A DNA stretch of 64,000 bases from Egaibacter danicus (GTDB lineage: Bacteria; Pseudomonadota; Gammaproteobacteria; Burkholderiales; Burkholderiaceae_C). A program made the position numbers and the translations under genes. Below are positions 58,135 through 64,000 of the stretch, piece by piece; the stretch's first letter is position 1, and the number at the start of each line of letters is the position of its first letter. Under the pieces are notes generated by a model. The model had not been told where the DNA came from, did not search any database, and was given only the letters and a program-made list of their open reading frames with translations. The DNA is taken from assembly GCA_016707075.1 (NCBI GenBank), contig JADJII010000001.1, positions 496,001 to 560,000 on the forward strand. Direction: 5' to 3'.

Positions 58135-58771
58135 TGCTGGTCTTTCAAAATGGTCGGGTTCGCGCTGAGCATGCGTTCCACATAACGCGCGATCAGGTCT
58201 ATTTCCAGGTTGACTGGCGCGCCAGGGGTCAAACTGCCCAAAGCCGTGTTTTCCACAGTGTGGGGAATCAGGTTGATGCTGGCTTCGCAACCCGTCTCCA
58301 GATCCTGGATGCTGTTCACAGTCAGACTGACACCGTTAACAGTCAGCGAGCCTTTGTAGGCCAGAAACCTGGCCAGTTCACGCGGCGCGAGCACCCGCAG
58401 TTCCCAGCTTCTCCTGCTTGCGCAAAATGGGTTACCGAGCCGACGCCGTCAACATGGCCCGAGACCATGTGACCACCCAGCCGGTCATTGGCTCGCAGCG
58501 CCTTTTCCAGATTGACCTGACCCGTCTGACCAAGTCCGGCGGTTCTGGAGAGCGATTCGGCCGAAATGTCGATGGTGAATGCTGACTTGGCCGCGTTCAG
58601 CGACGTTACCGTCATGCAGGCGCCATTGAGCGCAATACTGTCACCCAAACCCACGTCGTCAAGATAACCGGCAGGGCACTCAATGGTGAGGCGCTTGCCG
58701 TGCGTTGAAGAGCTTCCCAAGGCGTGAACAGCGGCGATGCGCCCCACGCCGGTGATGATTCCGGTGAACAT
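58131..58771 (-). pseudogene. ribE: riboflavin synthase alpha chain, single-base frameshift
   Basis: The first lumazine-binding repeat begins MFTGIITGVGRIAAVH and the second contains HMVSGHVDGVGSVTHFAQAG. At 58408-58411 the frame breaks: GGAGAAGCTGG reads one A short of GGAGAAAGCTGG, which would give the expected GESWELRVLAPRELARFLAY. After the break the C-terminus is normal (YKGSLTVNGVSLTVN). Joined length is about 214 residues. Because this enzyme is normally needed and the rest of the pathway is intact, a homopolymer sequencing error is as likely as real loss. Confidence 0.85.
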
Positions 58772-58828
58772 GGGCGTATTTTCGCAGGGAAATGCGCTGC
58801 TGGCAGCAGACAGGCTAAATGTTGGTGT

Positions 58829-59950
58829 CTAAAACTGGTCTCGCCCTGAAATTCGGGCGACGATGCGCAGGTCCGGCCCAATGAGTTCGGTTGATTTGAA
58901 GAGCAGTGGCACAGCCATGGAAAGTTCTGCCAGCGGCCCAAAATTGGCCATGTCCCGCCCCATGCCGATCAGCTTGGGAGCCAGGTAAACGACAAATTCG
59001 TCCACCAAGCCCTCTCGAATGAGTGAGCCGTTGAGCTTGTTGCCCGCTTCAACATGAAGTTCGTTGACTTCCCTTTTGGCCAGATCTGCCAGCATGGCCT
59101 TCAAATCCACCTTATCCTGGGTTTGAGCGGTCTGGCCAGGCAGGTAAATAACGGTAGCGCCCTGGGCTTCCAGAGCAGCTTTCTTCTCGTCATTCTGGAC
59201 TGCGGCATAGATAAACAGTGCGCGACCAGCTATAAAAAAATGAGCAGCCAGAGGCGTTTGAAGGCGACTGTCCACCACCACCAGATGCGGTTGGCGTGGC
59301 GTGTTGACCAGCCGCACGTCCAGACGCGGGTTGTCCTCCAGCACAGTGCCAATGCCGGTGAGTACCGCGCAGGCACGGGCGCGCCAGGTGTGACCGTCAG
59401 CCCGCGCCGGCTCGGACGTAATCCACTGGCTGACCCCATTGTCCAAGGCTGTTTTGCCATCCAGTGACGCAGCAATCTTCATGCGCACCCACGGGGTTTT
59501 CCGGATCATGCGGCTGAAAAAACCGATGTTCAGTTCGCGGGATTCAGCCGCACCCGGACCGACCACAACTTCAATGCCGGCTGCGCGAAGACGGGCAAAA
59601 CCCTGACCGGAGACCAGCGGATTGGGGTCCGCGATGGAGGCGACAACTCTTTTGATGCCAGCGGCAATCAACGCATCGCAGCACGGGCCGGTTCGGCCAT
59701 GGTGGGAGCAGGGCTCCAGGGTGACGTAGGCCGTAGCACCAACAACCGAATGGCCTTGGGCGGCCGCATCGCGCAAGGCCATGATTTCGGCGTGCGGGCC
59801 TCCGACGGCTTGGGTGGCACCAAAGCCTATCCCGTTTCCGTGCTTGTCAACGATCACGCAACCAACCGTTGGATTAGGGGGAGTCACATTTCGCGCTGCA
59901 GTGGCTTCGCTGAGCGTTTGGTGCATCCAGTCAGTTGTTTCCTGGCTCAT
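58829..59950 (-). CDS. ribD: bifunctional riboflavin deaminase/reductase RibD
   Basis: 373 residues. The N-terminal deaminase has the zinc motif GGPHAEIMALRDAAAQG and TLEPCSHHGRTGPCCDALIA; the C-terminal reductase includes RMKIAASLDGKTALDNGVS and EAGNKLNGSLIREGLVDEFV. It carries out the second and third steps of riboflavin synthesis. A weak repeat-like segment overlaps residues about 235-253. The start overlaps the upstream TonB-like gene by 20 bp. Confidence 0.94.
   Translation of the reverse strand: MSQETTDWMHQTLSEATAARNVTPPNPTVGCVIVDKHGNGIGFGATQAVGGPHAEIMALRDAAAQGHSVVGATAYVTLEPCSHHGRTGPCCDALIAAGIKRVVASIADPNPLVSGQGFARLRAAGIEVVVGPGAAESRELNIGFFSRMIRKTPWVRMKIAASLDGKTALDNGVSQWITSEPARADGHTWRARACAVLTGIGTVLEDNPRLDVRLVNTPRQPHLVVVDSRLQTPLAAHFFIAGRALFIYAAVQNDEKKAALEAQGATVIYLPGQTAQTQDKVDLKAMLADLAKREVNELHVEAGNKLNGSLIREGLVDEFVVYLAPKLIGMGRDMANFGPLAELSMAVPLLFKSTELIGPDLRIVARISGRDQF
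59191..59246 (-). repeat. candidate decayed repeat copy H (inside ribD)
   Basis: GCTCA-TTTTTTT-ATAGC with CTGGTCGCGCA following at the right spacing, in the same reading frame as copies C, D and G. The rest of the tail does not match well, and the protein length is normal, so this could be chance. Confidence 0.35.
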
Positions 59951-60620
59951 CGGTATTGTTGTCGAGAGAGATTTCTATCGTCATTGTGCTCGCAACGGGC
60001 TCACCGCCAAGGGTTGCAGGCTCCATGGTTGTTGTTTGCAACGATGACAGCGCGGAAGATACCCAACTACCGGCGGGTTGCTGGTCTTCAATCTGAAAGT
60101 GGTCGACAGCACCCATGGCAGAGACCCAGACCGTGATGACCAATACCGCAAGGCTGTTCCTGGGCACGGATTCCCGGTGAATGACCCAGTCAATTGTTGG
60201 CACAGCGCGGGTATCGACGTCCTGGCTCGTGTGGTAACGCAGTGGGTTCCAGCCCTGATCCACTCCGGCCGCCGCTGCATCATTCTGGACAAGCTGACGC
60301 GCTGGTTTGTCATCCCCGGACAGTGATATATCACTGGAAGAAAGTGGCTTGCGGAATGTTCCGCGGGCTTCCAATGCTTGCGCGGCAGGCAACGCTACTT
60401 CTGCGAGTTTCAACGCAGATGGCTGGGGCTGAACCCACCGAACCATCAGCGCAGATAGTTGAGCCCGGGTTGGCTTCTGAGGTGCATTTATATTATGGGC
60501 AAGAACATCCAGGACGATCAAATGCAGGCCCAAGACGATCAGGGCACAGGCCACCCCAAGAAACGTTTTATTGTTAGTCCGTGTGGCAAATCGTGGCAAA
60601 CAAGAGGCGATGGCGTTCAA
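59931..60620 (-). CDS. TonB-like C-terminal domain protein, single membrane anchor
   Basis: 229 residues. One transmembrane helix (VACALIVLGLHLIVLDVLAH) is followed by a linker, then a TonB/TolA-like C-terminal domain in which DTRAVPTIDW, LAVLVITVWVSAMGAVDHFQ and ALSSLQTTTMEPATLGGEPV align with the energy-transducer pattern (small helix, then EPA before the last strand). The partner is unknown and no ExbB/ExbD genes are near. The 3' end overlaps the ribD start by 20 bp. Confidence 0.65.
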   Translation of the reverse strand: MNAIASCLPRFATRTNNKTFLGVACALIVLGLHLIVLDVLAHNINAPQKPTRAQLSALMVRWVQPQPSALKLAEVALPAAQALEARGTFRKPLSSSDISLSGDDKPARQLVQNDAAAAGVDQGWNPLRYHTSQDVDTRAVPTIDWVIHRESVPRNSLAVLVITVWVSAMGAVDHFQIEDQQPAGSWVSSALSSLQTTTMEPATLGGEPVASTMTIEISLDNNTDEPGNN

Positions 60621-60658
60621 TCCAAACTATCGCAAAAAATCTGAAATGTTGCGCGGAA

Positions 60659-61084
60659 TTATTTAAGGCATTTTGGGTCGCTGCCTGACGGGGTTAGTGA
60701 GCCCGTATGCGTCTTGGTATAGGTACCGCACGCATCACCTGTCATGCTTCCCGTGGGGGTTGCAGTGACTGTGTAGGTTGAATTTGTCACGGCAAGCGTA
60801 ATGTTGTAATTGGCGCCACCTGTCGCAGGTACCGCGCCAAACCTACTAGAAAAGGCGGCATTTACCGTACTGGTTGGAGTGTCTGAGTAGCGATTGTTTT
60901 CGGTGAAATAGCGTTCCAGCCACCCTTCGGCTTTGAGTACTTCAGCGCGTGCCTCGGCACGTTTGCCTCGGGCAACATAACTTTGGTATGAGGGAAACGC
61001 GATTGTCGAGAGCAGGCCAAGTATGGCCACCACAATCATCACTTCGATCAAAGTGAAACCTGACTCATTAGCGGTTTTTTTCAT
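60659..61084 (-). CDS. pilE: type IV pilin-like protein PilE
   Basis: 141 residues. A class III (type IV) prepilin leader with the cleavage/methylation site GFTLIEVMIVVAILGLL (Glu5 of the mature form) and the N-terminal helix YQSYVARGKRAEARAEVLKA; two Cys near the C-terminus (DACGTY, DPKCLK) would form the D-loop disulfide. It is a minor pilin of the PilE group, 20 bp after pilY1 in the same transcription unit. Confidence 0.9.
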   Translation of the reverse strand: MKKTANESGFTLIEVMIVVAILGLLSTIAFPSYQSYVARGKRAEARAEVLKAEGWLERYFTENNRYSDTPTSTVNAAFSSRFGAVPATGGANYNITLAVTNSTYTVTATPTGSMTGDACGTYTKTHTGSLTPSGSDPKCLK

Positions 61085-61104
61085 TCTGGCTCCGTGTTGG
61101 GCTG

Positions 61105-64000
61105 CTATTGGTTACGCAAAAGTTCGCGCCAAGTGAGACGCCCGTCATTGCATGCGCCGAAACGCTGTGTAGTAGCAATTCCACCACTGCCCAGCGCCGT
61201 CAGCGTACGGAACATGCACTGATTCTGGGGCTTTGGTGCCCAAGGCGGGTTACAGGTGTTTGGGTCAGGACACAACACGCATTCCGTCGCGGCCGCCGGG
61301 TTGCAAACGCAGTCGGGATCACCCGGCGTGCAAGCAGTGGTACTGGGCGGACGGTTGAAGCAGTTTGGGTGCCTGCGAAGACACCGCCTGGCGGAATACT
61401 TGAAGACGCCCTGAATATTCAAATGCGTTCAGGGTGAACCTCCAACCGCACCGTAGCCAGTTACGAGTGCCACACCAGGTATAAGGTTTGAAATTGGAGT
61501 TCCACTGATCGGGTTGATAGTCGCGTCATATGACGTGGCGTCATAACGGCATCCGTCGGAAGTGGGCTCCGGCGCCAGCGATCGCACGTTTACACGGTAT
61601 CCACCTTCTGGAATAGGATTGAAGATCACGTTTTCTGACGAAGCGGGCAAGTCCAGATACCAACCTTTTTGGGTCGGATAACTCACAGCGTTTTGCGAGA
61701 AGTACCGATAGCCGCCAGAGGAGGTAGTTGTTTGCTGCACCAGATCGGTCTTGCCTGTTGTAATGGTGGTTGTTACACCGGGTTGATCGTAAATGCCGTA
61801 AATGGTCTGGCTGTAAGGCGCTGTCATTGGGTAGTCACCAGTTTCCAGTACTTTGCCGGTACCAAAAAACAGCTGGAATCCGCCTTGTGGGTGCGCGAAT
61901 GGTACGATCGCTGTCGTGATGGGTTGCGCAACAGTGGTAGTGGTGACAGGTGGCCCTGCATTGGTAACCACAGTGGTTGCCTGATAGGAAGGAACGCTGC
62001 CTGTTGTCGCAACACCCCAGTTTGCCGGGTCAGAGTCTGACACGTTGAATTTCCAGACATTGCCCTTCAGGTCGCCCGCATAGATTACGTCAATGATGCC
62101 GTCATTGTTGCTATCAACAGTGGTTGGAGCTGCCAAACCATTATTGGGTCCCAGTCCTGCAGCACCCACCACAATCTTCTTGTAATGTGTGCCTGCGGTC
62201 CAGGTGGTGGCACTGGCGGTTGCAGGTCCGTCGGCAAACAGGATGAAAAGGGCCGCATTGCCGCTGGAACTGTTGTACCCGTTTCCATAGATGGCAGCCC
62301 ATTTTCCGTTGGCCATGTAACCGGTCTGGGTAGGCTGCCCGTTCGAGCGGGCATTGGTACGACCGAGAATGTAGCCCATGTCTGCATCGGCGGTCTCAGT
62401 AAATTCCCACTTCACAACCGTTGCTGCGTCGGTATTTGACTCGGTCACAGACACTGGATTGGTGATATCAAGCGCAAACACACCCTTTGCACCCCGACCA
62501 AAGGAGCCGAAAAGATAAGTTTTCCACGTAGGTGTTGTGCCCGTCTTCATGTCTGCGGCCATGACGCTTCCGTCTGCATTCATGCGATCAATGCCCGTGC
62601 CCAGTGAAAAATCCTTGGCAGTGATAGCTGCGAGCTTGGAGTAGGGCGCGGTACCACTGGTGGTGTAGAGAGCGCGCGGAACGTAGGCGAGCAACTCGCT
62701 ACCAGTAGCACCGTCAAATCCATGCACCATGCCATCATTGGCAGAAACGAACACGGCATTTCTCGCAGCGTTGCTGCTCCGGAACGTACCGTATCCGCCG
62801 CCGTAATCGGTATTGGTGTAACCAGCCGCTGGTTGGCCAATGTACCAAGGTGTCGAATTGACGATCGCGCCCAGCTTGGTTACTGGACGGGCGCGCAGGC
62901 CCACACTAGCGGCGCAACCAGTTGTAGCGGAAGTGCTGCCTGCGGCCACCTCATCGCACCCGCTACCACGTAGCCAGTTCAGTCGCGCCTGTCCTATTGC
63001 AACTGTGTTTGCTGCACCACTCGCTGGATTCGTTCTCAAGGCGCTTAGTTGGGCTGTCGACAGGTTCGTCCACCGGAATGTGACGGGTGCTGTGTCGGAC
63101 ATAGTGAATATTTTCCGGTTGGTGTTCCAACCGGAGCCAGCGACCTGCGTCGTCAGTACGGCTCCTGCATCCCAATCCTGGGTGCCTGAAACATTGCCAT
63201 CGGGCTGAAAGCTAAAGCGGAGGAACTGGCCGCTGGCGTCCGCGTCAACCCCTGTGCTTGCATTTTTGATGCTGTGGGTACTGACGTAAACGTATCCACC
63301 CGCGGCAGTGCGTGATGAGGTGGCGGCTGCGGGAGCAGCGCCGCCTGCTTTCAAAATGGTCTGGAAAATCTGCTCGAGCGAGCGCTCCAACTGAGACGGG
63401 TCGATGGCAAAAAAGTACGTGTCGGGAATGCCGTCCCCCCCGGCGACGATGGTTCCATCCGTGTTCTTGGCGTCCCACGCATCGGCGATCAACGCGGTGC
63501 CAGGGGCATAGGGGGTTACCGGATATTTGTCCCGGTCAAAGCCCCCGTATTTGGCCGCGTAGTACAAGGGATCGCGCAGCGCGACGCCGGAAACCCCCAG
63601 CATGGAATAGGTGGCGGTAGTCTTGCCATTGCCAACCTGACAGGGGTTACATCCACCTGATGCGTTGAGATTGGTTGTGGGTGTCACCGAAATGTTTGCC
63701 GGGTCGACGTAGTAGAAGGTTTCAATACCGGAGTGAAAGTGAACGCCATCCTTGCTGGTGGCAGCTGTAGGCCCGGTTCCCGAGATGACATACCCAAAAC
63801 CCTGCGGCTGGTTAGTGGACTCGAAGAATGTTTGAGTGGAAACCTGAATGTTGTTGCCAACCACTGTGTATTCAAGCGTGCCCCAGACGTCCTGGTCGTA
63901 GTCTCCGCCTTGTTCTGAATCCTCCCACTGCACGACGTACTTGCCATATGTAGGGGTCTGGGTCACCACCCTGAAATCGACCAGCGCGCCGCCTCCCTGG
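61105..64000 (-). CDS. pilY1: type IV pilus tip/assembly protein PilY1, 3' part, with C-terminal disruption
   Basis: The 5' end is outside the window. The visible part holds the PilY1 beta-propeller: STPWYIGQPAAGYTNTDYGG, VFVSANDGMVHGFDGATGSE, and the calcium-type loop VDSNNDGIIDVIYAGDLKGN. The frame meets a TGA at 61429-61431 (after GYGAVGGSP), yet the same frame later encodes a convincing C-terminus (TACTPGDPDCVCNPAAATEC, FGACNDGRLTWRELLRN). Three one-base gaps in T, G and A runs near 61437, 61410 and 61355 would restore GGFTLNAFEYSGASSSIPPG and remove the stop, so indel errors are likely. PilY1 acts at the pilus tip in adhesion and pilus control. Confidence 0.85.

Noticed and set aside
57007..59950. 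FMN riboswitch upstream of the riboflavin genes
   Set aside because: I looked for the conserved RFN-element core before ribD, ribE and ribB and did not see it.
1..64000. tRNA, rRNA, CRISPR array, insertion sequence or toxin-antitoxin locus
   Set aside because: No T-loop-like sequence in a cloverleaf context, no regularly spaced repeats and no transposase or toxin motifs were recognised in any frame.

Overview
The window looks like chromosomal DNA of a betaproteobacterium of the order Burkholderiales, most likely family Comamonadaceae (Rhodoferax/Polaromonas-like). The reasons are GC-rich coding with strong third-position bias, the ribD-ribE-ribBX-ribH-nusB order, the Comamonadaceae-type AlaS and DnaE starts, and a dispersed 56-bp repeat that I associate with this family. 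No rRNA, tRNA, CRISPR array, insertion sequence or prophage was seen. This is inference from gene content; no search was run.

Layout. 0-13 kb: the 5' part of a ydcS-type binding protein divergent from a LysR regulator, then alaS, a TlpA-like thioredoxin, a Tat-exported transglutaminase-like protein, slyX, small membrane proteins, a PEBP protein, an HSL-type esterase, a P-type cation ATPase and a lytic transglycosylase. 13-16.5 kb: a selenium pair, a SenB-type selenosugar synthase and a FAD-oxidoreductase/SelD fusion. 16.5-30.7 kb: a catabolic island of two divergently regulated operons. The first (LacI-controlled, eight genes) has a sugar-acid dehydratase, an HpcH/HpaI aldolase, a four-gene sugar ABC transporter, a Gfo/Idh/MocA protein and an SDR. 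The second (GntR-controlled) reads suyA-suyB-slcC-comC, the signature of sulfolactate racemisation and desulfonation. Together they suggest an import-to-desulfonation route for a sulfosugar such as sulfoquinovose through a sulfo-Entner-Doudoroff-like path, though a lactonase and a sulfolactaldehyde dehydrogenase are not in the window.

30.7-36.9 kb: a tight six-gene operon of uncertain role (YnjD-like ABC ATPase, YnjF-like CDP-alcohol phosphatidyltransferase, VTT-membrane/disulfide-oxidoreductase fusion, DUF547, DUF3047, NDH-2-like flavoprotein). 37-44.3 kb: DUF2059, lipase, LON-like domain protein, pseudouridine synthase, trmB, a 0.9-kb stretch with no recognisable gene, a frameshifted gluQ and a flavin amine-oxidase-like protein. 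44.4-48.8 kb: a LysR regulator divergent from a pirin-DoxX-flavodoxin-pirin redox cluster, then a DUF599 protein. 48.9-56.5 kb: dnaE convergent with tolA-tolR-tolQ-ybgC-aminotransferase-nusB. 56.5-60.6 kb: the riboflavin genes. 60.6-64 kb: pilE and the 3' part of pilY1.

Two cross-cutting signals stand out. First, a hairpin-headed repeat (GCTAT-N7-ATAGCT, then about 39 bp of conserved tail) occurs at least six and probably seven times, with two weaker candidates. Some copies lie inside genes and are translated in one consistent frame; others supply a start-codon region, a stop codon or a signal-peptide core. Second, gluQ, ribE and pilY1 carry single-base indels, mostly homopolymer contractions, which suggests sequence errors as much as real gene decay.
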